Shown here: positions 7,529 to 17,520 of the stretch, piece by piece
How positions within the stretch are numbered: the stretch's first letter is position 1
Layout: each line of letters begins with the position of its first letter
Assembly: GCA_003246755.1 (NCBI GenBank)
Contig: QKDC01000148.1
Span: 1-39,720, forward strand
From: Gemmatimonadota bacterium
Lineage (GTDB): Bacteria; Gemmatimonadota; Gemmatimonadetes; Gemmatimonadales; GWC2-71-9
Direction of reading: 5' to 3'
Length of the DNA stretch: 39,720 bases
Notes under the pieces: generated by a model
Database searches by the model: none
What the model saw: the letters and a program-made list of their open reading frames with translations, nothing else
What the model was told of the DNA's origin: nothing
Translations under genes and position numbers: made by a program

Positions 7529-8726
7529 CCCGGGTCTCCCGGCACTCCTCGGCTTGCTCGCGGCGGCCTTCCCCGTCGCTAACCTCGGTGCGCTCACCTC
7601 CATCCAGCAGCAAACTCCCAGCGTACCCCCTCGCAACGCGGCGAGCCCGCGGTTGATTCCTGCAGCAGAATCCGACGGACCGTCTATCAGCCTCTCCGAT
7701 CTCTCCGATCCGGTGAGCCTCGAGACCGAGCTCCGCCGTCTCGCCGAGGCCGGGGACCAGATGCGCGTCACGATTCCCGGAGGGCAGGCCTGGTTGGGCG
7801 GCTTCGGCGTCGGCACCTCGGAGACGGTGGCGGGCCATCTGCTGGTGGTCGGTGGGAAGGCGGAGATCTTCGGCCGTGTGGCGGGGAACGTCGTGACACT
7901 CGATGGTGACATCGTGGTTCATGCCGGCGGAACCCTCGATGGTGATGCTCTGGCCCTTGGCGGACAGGTTTTCGACCCGGGGTCGGGCATCTCGGGGCAG
8001 GCGACATCGCGGAGCCTGACGGGCATCCCCTTGGACGTCGTCCGACCGACCACCCTCCCGGTCCGAGCCGCCGCCGTGGTGGGCGTCTTCCTTACCCTCC
8101 TGGTGACGGGATTCGGGATCGTGACCTTCGCGCGCCCTCCACTCGAGGTGGTGTCCGACACGGTTGTGAATTCCCTGGGGCGGTCGTTCGTGGTGGGTCT
8201 TCTTGCGGAGATCTTGATCCTCCCCACCTTCGGCATGCTCATCGTCGGGCTGGCGTTGACGGTCGTCGGAGTCTTGCTGATTCCGTTCGCCGTCCTCGCG
8301 TATGCCCTCGTCGTCCTCGCGGCGATCTCCATGGGACTCGTGGCCGTGACGCATTCAATGGGGGAAACCCACGCACGCCGGCGTATGGCGATGGGTGTGA
8401 TGATGTCCCCCAACAGCTACCGCTACGTCCTCACGGGGCTGGTGGGGTTGGTCGGCGTCTGGTTGGTCTGGGTTCTCTTCGGCTGGGTGCCGGTTGCCGG
8501 ATGGATCGTTCTCGGTGCTGCCACGATCGCCACGTGGTTGTTGGGCACGGTGGGTTTCGGCGCAAGCCTCTTGAGTCGAGGTGGTGTCCGCGCAGAGTTC
8601 GCCGGTCGAATCGTTCCGCCGGAAGCGTTGACCGATGAGTACCTCTGGGCGACTCCTCAATTCGGTGTCCCAGCGGCCGACCGATCGGAAGCCATCAAGG
8701 AATCGAAAAAGACCGACGCGGAGTAG
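7515..8726 (+). CDS. Exported beta-helix (bactofilin-like repeat) protein with C-terminal multipass membrane domain
   Basis: Unrecognised membrane protein of 403 aa. An N-terminal hydrophobic stretch (about 8-26) looks like a signal sequence, followed by a polar region. Residues about 95-165 have the short Gly/Val/Asp periodicity of a right-handed beta-helix such as bactofilins (for example GGKAEIFGRVAGNVVTLDGD). Four to six hydrophobic helices follow (about 190-360), then a charged tail. The ATG at 7515 lies inside the anti-sigma gene and gives a sensible signal sequence. Position suggests it is the effector or sensed envelope component of the sigma/anti-sigma pair, but that is inference. 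Confidence 0.82.
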   Translation: MRTGNPGLPALLGLLAAAFPVANLGALTSIQQQTPSVPPRNAASPRLIPAAESDGPSISLSDLSDPVSLETELRRLAEAGDQMRVTIPGGQAWLGGFGVGTSETVAGHLLVVGGKAEIFGRVAGNVVTLDGDIVVHAGGTLDGDALALGGQVFDPGSGISGQATSRSLTGIPLDVVRPTTLPVRAAAVVGVFLTLLVTGFGIVTFARPPLEVVSDTVVNSLGRSFVVGLLAEILILPTFGMLIVGLALTVVGVLLIPFAVLAYALVVLAAISMGLVAVTHSMGETHARRRMAMGVMMSPNSYRYVLTGLVGLVGVWLVWVLFGWVPVAGWIVLGAATIATWLLGTVGFGASLLSRGGVRAEFAGRIVPPEALTDEYLWATPQFGVPAADRSEAIKESKKTDAE

Positions 8727-8737
8727 GGGTTGCGGGG

Positions 8738-8752
8738 AAGGCGGCGTGCCTT
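8738..8752. terminator. Short inverted repeat between convergent gene ends
   Basis: Five-base stem AAGGC/GCCTT with a 5-base loop lies between the stop codons of the convergent membrane-protein and mrp genes, with one further T on the plus strand. It is a weak candidate for a bidirectional terminator; there is no strong U-tract. Confidence 0.25.
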
Positions 8753-8760
8753 TGCCTCGG

Positions 8761-9867
8761 CTAGGTATTCAGCACCGGTAAGGTGATCGTCTCGCGGGTC
8801 GCTGCTTCCAGCACGCGGTCGGCAAGGGCGCTCAGCGCGAGGGCAGCCGGGCTTTCGGCATCGGTGGTCACGATCGGTTGGCCCTTGTCCGCCAGACTCG
8901 CCAGCTCAGGCTGAAGCGGGATTTCACCCAGCAAGGGGACTCCAAGTTCCTCGGAGAGTCGTTTCCCTCCACCTGCCCCAAACAAATCCCAACGCTTTCC
9001 CGTATCGGGATCGACGAACCCCGACATGTTCTCGATCACGCCGAGGACGGGCACGTTCACCCGCTCGAACATTCGGGCACCTCGGAGTGCATCACCCACT
9101 GCCATCTCCTGAGGGGTGGTCACGATCAATGCCCCGGCTACAGTGATGCTCTGCACCAGAGAGAGTTGAGCGTCGCCGGTGCCGGGGGGAAGATCCACGA
9201 TCAGAAGATCGAGCTCTCCCCAGTCCACATCACCCAGGAACTGTTGGATCACCTTCATGATGATTGGGCCACGCCAGATCGCCGCCGCATCCCGATCGAT
9301 GAGGAATCCCAGGGAGATCAGTTTGACGCCGTGGGCTTCGTGCGGCTGGATCCTCCCCCCGATGACCGTGGGCCGCTCGAACATGCCGAACATGCGAGGG
9401 ATGTTGGGGCCATAGACATCTGCATCCATCAGCCCCACACGATGCCCACGCTTGGCGAGGGCGATAGCGACGTTCGCGGCCACGGTGGACTTGCCGACGC
9501 CACCCTTTCCCGAGGAGACCGCGATCACGCGTTTGATGTGGTCGAAGCTCGGCGGTGGCGGTGGGGCAGCAGCCGTCCCTGGAGGCGGTGATGGACCGGG
9601 CGGTGCATGGGATTCTCGGGGAGGTCCTGCGGGATCGACAACCGTGATCTTGACCGAGGTCACTCCATCGACCGCCTGGAGAGCCTTTCGCGCCTCACGC
9701 ACCAGCGTGGCTGGATCCTCTTTGCCCAGGAGAAAGGTGAAGTTCACCTGGCCGTCCGGGTTCACCGCGAGCTCACGGATCATCCCAGCTGACAGTAGGT
9801 CGTTCCCCAGCCGGGGATTCCGGATCGAAGCGAGCACCGACATGACGCCGGACTTGATGGAACTCAC
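8761..9867 (-). CDS. mrp: Mrp/NBP35-family Fe-S cluster carrier ATPase
   Basis: P-loop ATPase (ApbC/Mrp) that carries or assembles Fe-S clusters in the cytoplasm. The N-terminal MIP18/DUF59-type domain covers about 5-80, a proline-rich linker about 81-107, and the ATPase domain follows. The deviant Walker A SGKGGVGKST is at 119-128, MDADVYGPNIPRM at 147-159 and VDLPPGTGDAQL at 224-235. The family's C-terminal CxxC, which bridges a cluster between subunits, is replaced by VDPDTG (285-290), as in some other bacterial lineages. The GTG start overlaps the NifU-like stop as GTGA; the ATG at 9843 is an alternative. The pairing with NifU supports an Fe-S role. Confidence 0.94.
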   Translation of the reverse strand: MSSIKSGVMSVLASIRNPRLGNDLLSAGMIRELAVNPDGQVNFTFLLGKEDPATLVREARKALQAVDGVTSVKITVVDPAGPPRESHAPPGPSPPPGTAAAPPPPPSFDHIKRVIAVSSGKGGVGKSTVAANVAIALAKRGHRVGLMDADVYGPNIPRMFGMFERPTVIGGRIQPHEAHGVKLISLGFLIDRDAAAIWRGPIIMKVIQQFLGDVDWGELDLLIVDLPPGTGDAQLSLVQSITVAGALIVTTPQEMAVGDALRGARMFERVNVPVLGVIENMSGFVDPDTGKRWDLFGAGGGKRLSEELGVPLLGEIPLQPELASLADKGQPIVTTDAESPAALALSALADRVLEAATRETITLPVLNT

Positions 9868-10100
9868 AGGGCCTCCACTCGACGAACCTCGGGGACCGTC
9901 TGGCGCAAACGGACTTCGATGCCTTGTCGCAAGGTCACCGTTGCTGCGGAGCAGCCGTGACAGGTGCCGCCCATGCGCAATAGGAGCGTTCCGTCGTCTT
10001 CATCGAAGTCGACGACTTCGACCGTACCCCGGTGCGAGGCGATATACGGCCGAAGGTCGTCAAGAGCGAGTTCGATGCGATCGAAAACTGAAGACGTCAT
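9864..10100 (-). CDS. NifU C-terminal domain protein (Nfu-type Fe-S scaffold)
   Basis: Stand-alone Nfu domain of 78 aa that can hold a [4Fe-4S] cluster between two subunits and pass it to client proteins. The signature GGTCHGCSAAT with C47 and C50 is intact. The protein is about the length of a minimal Nfu domain, with no added A-type domain. Its stop overlaps the mrp start as GTGA, so the two are probably made together. Because the neighbouring Mrp lacks its own CxxC, this small protein may provide the cluster ligands; that is a proposal, not shown by sequence. Confidence 0.93.
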   Translation of the reverse strand: MTSSVFDRIELALDDLRPYIASHRGTVEVVDFDEDDGTLLLRMGGTCHGCSAATVTLRQGIEVRLRQTVPEVRRVEAL

Positions 10101-10155
10101 GAGGCAGGGTATTCAGGCATACGTGCCGGGAGAATAGAGTAGGTCCCGGTGGGAA

Positions 10156-11178
10156 TCAACTTCCGTTCGTGTTGGAGAGGTACTCTCGCGCCGCCGTCAG
10201 AATCATCGCTTGGACTTCCGCCATGGTCCCCGGCAGGGCGACACCGGCCGCCTTCGCATGACCACCACCGCCAAGCGCGTGGGCGAAGGTCGCGACGTTC
10301 ACGTCCCCGACGGAACGCAGCGAAACCTTGATGCGTCCCTGGGACAACTCACGGAAGAGAATGGCCAGTCGCACCCCACTGATCGAGCGCGGATGCTCCA
10401 CCACGCCATCGAGATCGTCGGGTGTCACGCCGTAGCGCTCAATCGCTCCAGGGGGGACGGTGACCCACGCCAGTCCGTATTCGGGTTCGACGACCAGTGT
10501 CTCCAGGGTGGCCGCCAGAAGCCGTGGTCGCCCTTCCGGGGCGGTGGCGTAAACGTCGAGATAGATCGACTCGGGGTCGATTCCCGTCTCCAGCAGATCG
10601 GCAGCCACCCGTAGGGTCCGCGGATGCGTGTTGCTGAACCGGAACCCTCCCGTATCGGTCATCAGCGCCACGTACAGCGCGCGGGCGGTCGACGTGTTCA
10701 CCGGCCAGTCGTTGGCGACGGCGATCTCGTAGATCAGTTCGCCGGTGGCCGCGACGCTGGGGTCCACAAAGCGCGGTCCGGCCGGGAGGGTGCCGGGGCT
10801 TGCGTGATGATCGATACAAACGACAGGAACCTGACGGCCGCTGACCTCGGCTCCCAACACCCCCAGACGGGTCGAATCGGCAATATCGAGGACGACGATG
10901 GTATCGGCCTTCCGAATCGCACGAACGGCCTCACGCGATCGATCGAGTTCGGGCAGGTCACGAAAGAGGAAGTCGAACCGAGCGGGAGTCGGAGTCGGGT
11001 TGGCAATCACCACCGTCCTTCCCTGTGCCCGGAGCAGGTGTGCAAGGCCGACTTCACTCCCCAGGCCGTCGCCATCGGGGTTCACGTGGGTCGTGAGAAC
11101 GATGTATCTCGCGGCACCGAGGGTGTCGGCTACCTCTTGGGCGGCTTTCCGTTTGTCGTCGGTGAGGGTGATCGTCAC
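10156..11178 (-). CDS. nrnA: DHH/DHHA1 phosphoesterase, NrnA type (nanoRNase / pAp phosphatase)
   Basis: Bifunctional oligoribonuclease and 3'-phosphoadenosine-5'-phosphate phosphatase of the NrnA group (340 aa), acting in the cytoplasm at the end of RNA decay and in sulfur-metabolite clean-up. Motifs: HVNPDGDG (31-38), LDIADSTRLG (97-106), the DHH triplet at 123-125, and the DHHA1 substrate-binding GGGGHAKAAG at about 303-312. The start is GTG at 11178 with no clear Shine-Dalgarno. It lies 34 bases after the transporter small-subunit gene and 55 bases before the NifU-like gene, so it could share transcripts with either. Confidence 0.93.
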   Translation of the reverse strand: MTITLTDDKRKAAQEVADTLGAARYIVLTTHVNPDGDGLGSEVGLAHLLRAQGRTVVIANPTPTPARFDFLFRDLPELDRSREAVRAIRKADTIVVLDIADSTRLGVLGAEVSGRQVPVVCIDHHASPGTLPAGPRFVDPSVAATGELIYEIAVANDWPVNTSTARALYVALMTDTGGFRFSNTHPRTLRVAADLLETGIDPESIYLDVYATAPEGRPRLLAATLETLVVEPEYGLAWVTVPPGAIERYGVTPDDLDGVVEHPRSISGVRLAILFRELSQGRIKVSLRSVGDVNVATFAHALGGGGHAKAAGVALPGTMAEVQAMILTAAREYLSNTNGS

Positions 11179-11212
11179 TTGGCCGCTCGGCGTCGCTCTT
11201 GCCGGGGCGTGA

Positions 11213-11347
11213 TCACAACGACGTGCCTGGAGGGGGCAGGTGCTCCCTTTCCGGGTCTACTCGGAGAAGCTTGGCCCAGGTGTACCCGAGCAGGCCGAGG
11301 ACGGAGACCCAGGCCACGGCCATGAAGATCATCGCACCGATGGTCAT
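11213..11347 (-). CDS. Small subunit of NSS transporter (MetS-like), 44 aa
   Basis: Very short single-span membrane protein: one hydrophobic helix at about 5-24 followed by a charged, proline-rich tail. It closely fits the small partner subunits of bacterial neurotransmitter:sodium symporters such as MetS of the methionine/alanine MetPS system. Its ATG overlaps the stop of the large transporter as ATGA, the arrangement expected for coupled subunits. A much longer frame continues upstream but lies wholly inside the transporter gene and is a shadow. Expected role is assembly or activity of the symporter in the inner membrane. Confidence 0.82.
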   Translation of the reverse strand: MTIGAMIFMAVAWVSVLGLLGYTWAKLLRVDPEREHLPPPGTSL

Positions 11348-12930
11348 CCGACCTCCTGTCGCGCCGCACGGCGCGCCCAGGCGAGTTTGATCAGATAGAG
11401 CTGTCCGCAGAGTATCACCAGCATGACGGCGCGCGAGGCCCACCGTACCATGTGCTCCGACTCCGGTTTGTCGTGGAGGAGCAAGATCGGAATGGCCTCC
11501 TGCACGGTCCACCATACCAGCATGACCAGGAGGAACACTGGGGTGACGTAGGTGAGGACGAACTTGAAGAACCGTGGGATCCGAATCGTCGCTCCGTCGT
11601 GCAGTTCCCGCCACATGTTCTCTGGCCCGAAGACCCAGACGAACAGCACGGTTTCCAACAGCGCCAGGATCACGAGGCCGAAGGTACCGGCCCAATAATC
11701 CCACTCGTCGAGGAACCCGCGGGTGTTGTAGAGCACATGCAGGAGACCGAGAAGGGCGGCGAGGATCCCGAGAACGATGGCGCCCTTCTTCCGACTCCAA
11801 CCGAAGTTCTCCTCCACGAAGCCCAGCGCTGGAGTGGCCATGGCCACCGAGGAGGTGATCCCCGCAAAGAACAACAGTCCAAACCACATCAGGCCGGCGA
11901 GGCCCGCGATGGTGGCACCCCCCGGAAGCTGGTTGAACACCAGAGGCATGGCGATGAACGCCAGGTCGAAGTTGCCGGCCTTGGCGATGGCTACTGCACC
12001 GGTCACCCCGAAGAAGGTGACCACCGCAGGAATCGCCAACGACCCGCCCAGCACGACCTCGGCGGCTTCGTTCGTCGCCGCGGTCGCGATGCCGGAGAGG
12101 GCGATGTCGTCCCGCTTGGTCAGGTAGGATGCGTAGGCCTGCAACGTGCCCATACCGACCGACAGGGTGAAGAAGATTTGCCCGGTCGCGGCGAGCCAGA
12201 CCTTCGGCTGGGCCAAGGCGCCCCAGTCCGGGGTGTACATGAAGTTGAGTCCGTCCCACGGCGAATAGCTGGTCGTCACGCCGGCTTCGACAACCTCATG
12301 GGCCGGGAGCGTGAGGACGCGCACCACGAGAATCACCGCGAACAGGAAGAGGAGGGGCATGGCGAACTTGGCCAGCCGCTCGATGCCCGCAACGAGGCCC
12401 TTGCTCACAACCCAGAAATTGACGGCGATGGTGACGAGAAAGAACGCGATCGGTACCCACGCGGCGTGGACCCCACCGTTCAGCGGATCCTGATACGAGT
12501 CCAGGAAGCCACGCATGCCCTCCTGATCGAGTCCCTGCGTCGAACCAATCATCGAAAAGAAGGTCCACGCCAGGGTTTCGGACTCGATGAAGCTGTAGTA
12601 GATGAGCACGATGACCGGCATGAAAAGACCACACACGCCGAGGTACTTCGCGAGCGGATTCTTCCAGAGTGCCTCGAACATCCCTGGGGTCGACCCTTCC
12701 CCGCGCATTCCCCCATGTCGGCCCACTCCCCATTCGACCCACATCAGAGGGATACCGACGAGAATGAACGCGATGAAGTACGGGATCATGAAGGTCCCGC
12801 CACCATTCTCGACGGCTTGCCGAGGGAACCTCAGGAAGTTCCCCAACCCAACCGCGTTCCCCGCCATCGCGAGGATGAGTCCGATGCGCGATCCCCACTG
12901 CTCGCGCGGAGCTGCCGCGTCGTTCACCAT
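11344..12930 (-). CDS. Sodium-dependent amino-acid symporter, NSS/SLC6 family (LeuT-like)
   Basis: Inner-membrane Na+-coupled transporter (528 aa, about 11-12 helices). The TM1 substrate and sodium site, RIGLILAMAGNAVGLGNF (15-32) followed by LRFP and ENGGG, closely matches LeuT of Aquifex. The unwound TM6 region and the large extracellular loop after TM3 are also recognisable. Substrate is probably a neutral or hydrophobic amino acid; specificity cannot be read here. A CAGGAG ribosome-binding site sits before the ATG at 12930. It is followed by a coupled small subunit and lies 37 bases after guaB, so both may be in one transcript. Confidence 0.95.
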   Translation of the reverse strand: MVNDAAAPREQWGSRIGLILAMAGNAVGLGNFLRFPRQAVENGGGTFMIPYFIAFILVGIPLMWVEWGVGRHGGMRGEGSTPGMFEALWKNPLAKYLGVCGLFMPVIVLIYYSFIESETLAWTFFSMIGSTQGLDQEGMRGFLDSYQDPLNGGVHAAWVPIAFFLVTIAVNFWVVSKGLVAGIERLAKFAMPLLFLFAVILVVRVLTLPAHEVVEAGVTTSYSPWDGLNFMYTPDWGALAQPKVWLAATGQIFFTLSVGMGTLQAYASYLTKRDDIALSGIATAATNEAAEVVLGGSLAIPAVVTFFGVTGAVAIAKAGNFDLAFIAMPLVFNQLPGGATIAGLAGLMWFGLLFFAGITSSVAMATPALGFVEENFGWSRKKGAIVLGILAALLGLLHVLYNTRGFLDEWDYWAGTFGLVILALLETVLFVWVFGPENMWRELHDGATIRIPRFFKFVLTYVTPVFLLVMLVWWTVQEAIPILLLHDKPESEHMVRWASRAVMLVILCGQLYLIKLAWARRAARQEVG

Positions 12931-12967
12931 GGCGCTCCTGCAGGGTAAGGTGGAAAGGCGAAAGGGA

Positions 12968-14536
<1,569 letters not shown>

Positions 14537-14902
14537 TCAAGCGGGATCGGTGGTCGGTTTCGCTTGGCCGTTCTCCATCGGAGTCGGTTGCCGCGGGGGT
14601 GTCGGCGAAGCGGCCTTGACTGCCTCGTCCACCACGGCTTGCGCCGCAGATGCCACACCCTTCATCACTTTGCCGGCGCTGTCCACGATACCCATGGTGC
14701 CCGCGATCGCCTTGATCGGCACGCCCGCCGCGCGCATCGTATCCTCGGCGGTTTCGGTGATCTTGGTGAGGAAACCCCGCCCTCGCGACCGCTCCGCATA
14801 GCGGCTTTCCAGAAACTCGATGAAGTCGAGCACTTGATAGGCCCGCTCGTCCGTCAGATCATCGAGCCGACGCATGATGCGTTGTTTGAGTAGCTCGTTC
14901 AT
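14537..14902 (-). CDS. Small helical protein of unknown function
   Basis: Unrecognised 121-aa protein. The first 40 residues look like a charged helical segment (LTDERAYQVLDFIEFLESRYAER at about 16-38), resembling the short dimerising helices of DUF2281-like or phasin-like proteins. Residues 40-95 are Ala/Gly/Val-rich and could form an amphipathic helix, and the tail is proline-rich and polar. There is no signal peptide. Its ATG overlaps the stop of the exported SH3 protein as ATGA, implying joint expression. No function is proposed. Confidence 0.78.
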   Translation of the reverse strand: MNELLKQRIMRRLDDLTDERAYQVLDFIEFLESRYAERSRGRGFLTKITETAEDTMRAAGVPIKAIAGTMGIVDSAGKVMKGVASAAQAVVDEAVKAASPTPPRQPTPMENGQAKPTTDPA

Positions 14903-15936
14903 GGGTTCCCCTCGAGCCGAATCACAGGTACTGGAAGATAGCGGGTCCGGGGAGCGATGATCGTCCCGTGCGCCTGGAACTCCTCGAGGGCTTGCATCGC
15001 CCGAAACCGTTCGGCCTGCTCGCGGGTCACGGCCACGTACACGAAGCCCGACTCGGGCAGGGGTCCCCGCGTGAGGAGGTACGGTTCCCCGGCAGGCAAC
15101 TCAGGACGCAGTTCGTCTGCCGTGTCGATCGCGAGGTACTGCAACCGCCAGGTGACCCGTGCGCCGATGTACTTGTCGGGGTCCGTGATGATCTCATCCA
15201 ATGTCAGCATTCCCTCAGCGGGAGGTGCCGCGCCCACATCCCCCTCACGAACCCACAAATCCGCCCGGATCTTGGTCCATCCCCCACCGCGGGAAACGAC
15301 TTCGACTCGTAAATCCTCCGGGGCACGACCCACCTCCGCCGAACCGGGACCGAGTGAGATCGGCGCCCCCTCGCGCACCACTCCCATTTCGGCTGGTGCA
15401 GGCGCGGGAGAGGCGGGAGGAACCGGCGGTGGCGGCGGGGGTGTGACGGTCGCAGGTGCGGCGGCCGCGGTGGGGGTGCGAGTCGTCTGGGTGGCCTCCC
15501 CGAGACTCGCCTGTGGCACCCACACCTCCCGCCTGACATGGGACCACCCACCCTGCACGCTCAATCGCGTCAGGAAGGCCTGGTTCAGGGCGCGTGCCAT
15601 GATCCGGCCGTTGGGAGTCGACCGCAGGTTCTCTCCACCGGTCACGTCCACCCGGTGGGTGAATTCCCCTTCGCGTGCCACCGAGAGGGATGCACTGAAG
15701 ATCCACGCCTCGAGAGCGACCTGCCGCCACGATCCCCGGCTGGCAACTGCCTGGAGTGTGGTGCCCGCGTTGATCTCGCCGAGAAGAACCCCGCCGGGAG
15801 TGGCGTGGAACGGTGCCGCGCGTTGAAAGGTTACGGTGCTCTGCGCGGCCACAGGGGACGCATAAAGCGCCAGCGCGGCGCAGAGTAAGGCTGGTAGCCG
15901 GCGGAAGGGGGGACTAGATTGCCACGCGATCGTCAC
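14899..15936 (-). CDS. Exported protein with three SH3-like domains
   Basis: Secreted or periplasmic protein of 345 aa. A signal peptide occupies about 1-31 with a likely cut after VAA. Three bacterial SH3-like repeats can be seen by their Arg-Ser/Gly-W spacing at about 33-90, 93-148 and 184-237. A proline- and alanine-rich linker joins the second and third (150-183). The C-terminal part (about 243-345) is a separate unrecognised fold with the stretch DKYIGARVTWRLQYLAID. Bacterial SH3 domains often bind peptidoglycan, so an envelope role is likely. The start is GTG at 15936; only 30 bases separate it from divergent gpmI. Confidence 0.8.
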   Translation of the reverse strand: MTIAWQSSPPFRRLPALLCAALALYASPVAAQSTVTFQRAAPFHATPGGVLLGEINAGTTLQAVASRGSWRQVALEAWIFSASLSVAREGEFTHRVDVTGGENLRSTPNGRIMARALNQAFLTRLSVQGGWSHVRREVWVPQASLGEATQTTRTPTAAAAPATVTPPPPPPVPPASPAPAPAEMGVVREGAPISLGPGSAEVGRAPEDLRVEVVSRGGGWTKIRADLWVREGDVGAAPPAEGMLTLDEIITDPDKYIGARVTWRLQYLAIDTADELRPELPAGEPYLLTRGPLPESGFVYVAVTREQAERFRAMQALEEFQAHGTIIAPRTRYLPVPVIRLEGNP

Positions 15937-15966
15937 CGTCCGGCATTGTAGAACCCACGGAGAGAC

Positions 15967-17520
15967 ATGTCAAACCGTCCCGGCCGCCAACACCCCGTGG
16001 CGCTCGTCGTTCTCGACGGCTGGGGCCACCGGGTCGAGCGGGAGGGAAATGCGATCGAGATGGGAAACACTCCTGTCTGGCATCGCCTCTGGAATGCCCA
16101 ACCGACGACCCTTCTCGACGCCAGTGGGCTCGCAGTCGGCCTGCCCGAAGGGCAAATGGGGAACAGCGAGGTCGGCCACCTCAACCTCGGTGCCGGCCGT
16201 GTGGTGGCTCAGGACCTGGTGCGAATCTCTCAAAGCATCAAGGACGAGTCATTCTTCGACATCGACTCCTTGGTGACAATGTGTGAACGCGTCCGGGAGA
16301 CCGGTGGAACCCTGCACGTCCTGGGTCTCCTGGGCTACGGCGGGGTCCACGCACTCGATCGGCATGTCCTTGCGGCCGTCGAACTCGGCATCCGACATGG
16401 CGTCCCCCGCATCGCCCTCCACGGCTTCCTCGATGGGAGGGATAGCCCCCCCCTGTCGGGACGCGACGTGCTGGACCAGCTGATCGGGGACCTCACTGGA
16501 CTCGATGGTTCGCGGGTCGTGATCGGATCCCTGATCGGGCGGTACTATGCCATGGACCGCGATCGAAGGTGGGACCGCACTCGACTCGCCTACGACGCTC
16601 TCACCAAAGGGATAGGAAGGCAGGCAACCGACCCGCGGAAGGCACTCGAAGAGGCCTATGCCGCGGGCGAAACGGACGAGTTCGTGAAGCCGATCGTGCT
16701 CACGACCGAGACGGGAGCCGCCAGGGCTCCCATTCGCAAGGGCGACGCGATCTTCTACGTGAATTTCCGCGCCGACCGGATGCGACAAATCGTGGGCGCG
16801 TTGTCGGTTCATGGGTTTGATGGGTTCGTGACCGACCAGCCACTGGTCAGCAATGCGGTCACCATGACACGCTACGATGATCGTTTCGGTCTACCCGTTG
16901 CCTTCGCTCCCTATACCCTATCCCGGATTCTGGCGGAGGTGCTCAGCGAAGCGGATCTCACCCAATTCCGCACGGCAGAAACCGAGAAGTACCCACACGT
17001 GACCTACTTCTTCAACGGCGGGATCGAAACGCCATTCCCGTGCGAGGAGCGCGTCCTGATTCCGTCTCCGAGAGTGGCGACCTACGACCTCGAGCCGGAA
17101 ATGAGTGCGCCCGGTATTACCGATGCGTTTTGTGAGGCACTCGAGCGCGCCGACCACGACTTCCTCTTGTGCAACTACGCCAACGCGGACATGGTTGGCC
17201 ACACCGGGGTCGTGCCGGCCATCCTCAAGGCGGTAGAGACTCTCGATGGCTGTCTCGATCGGGTGGTCCGTGCGGCTCTCGCGTCCGGCACACGGTTATT
17301 GGTGACAGCCGATCACGGCAATTGCGAAGTCATGTTCGACCCGGCGACGGGTGGGCCTCACACGGCGCACACGACCAACCCCGTGCCATTCGTCGCCATC
17401 GGTACCGAGATTCAGTCTCTGCGCAGTGGAGGAGCATTGTGCGACGTGGCACCAACCATCCTTCAACTCATGGGCCTCGAGCCGCCGAGCGAGATGAGCG
17501 GCCGCTCTCTGATGAAATGA
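15967..17520 (+). CDS. gpmI: 2,3-bisphosphoglycerate-independent phosphoglycerate mutase
   Basis: Mn2+-dependent glycolytic mutase interconverting 3- and 2-phosphoglycerate (517 aa, full length). Features: metal ligand D17 in VVLDGWG, the phosphoserine S67 in GQMGNSEVGHLNLG (62-75), DGRDSPP in the mutase domain, FRADRMRQI, and the C-terminal metal site TADHGNCE followed by HTAHTTNPVP. The ATG at 15967 is preceded by GGAGA. It leads a run of seven same-strand genes; its stop overlaps the next start as ATGA. Confidence 0.97.
   Translation: MSNRPGRQHPVALVVLDGWGHRVEREGNAIEMGNTPVWHRLWNAQPTTLLDASGLAVGLPEGQMGNSEVGHLNLGAGRVVAQDLVRISQSIKDESFFDIDSLVTMCERVRETGGTLHVLGLLGYGGVHALDRHVLAAVELGIRHGVPRIALHGFLDGRDSPPLSGRDVLDQLIGDLTGLDGSRVVIGSLIGRYYAMDRDRRWDRTRLAYDALTKGIGRQATDPRKALEEAYAAGETDEFVKPIVLTTETGAARAPIRKGDAIFYVNFRADRMRQIVGALSVHGFDGFVTDQPLVSNAVTMTRYDDRFGLPVAFAPYTLSRILAEVLSEADLTQFRTAETEKYPHVTYFFNGGIETPFPCEERVLIPSPRVATYDLEPEMSAPGITDAFCEALERADHDFLLCNYANADMVGHTGVVPAILKAVETLDGCLDRVVRAALASGTRLLVTADHGNCEVMFDPATGGPHTAHTTNPVPFVAIGTEIQSLRSGGALCDVAPTILQLMGLEPPSEMSGRSLMK

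Noticed and set aside
11452-12948. 498-residue open frame on the plus strand opposite the symporter
   Set aside because: It mirrors a well-supported transporter gene, has a His/Arg/Glu-rich composition typical of high-GC antisense frames, and shows no family resemblance.
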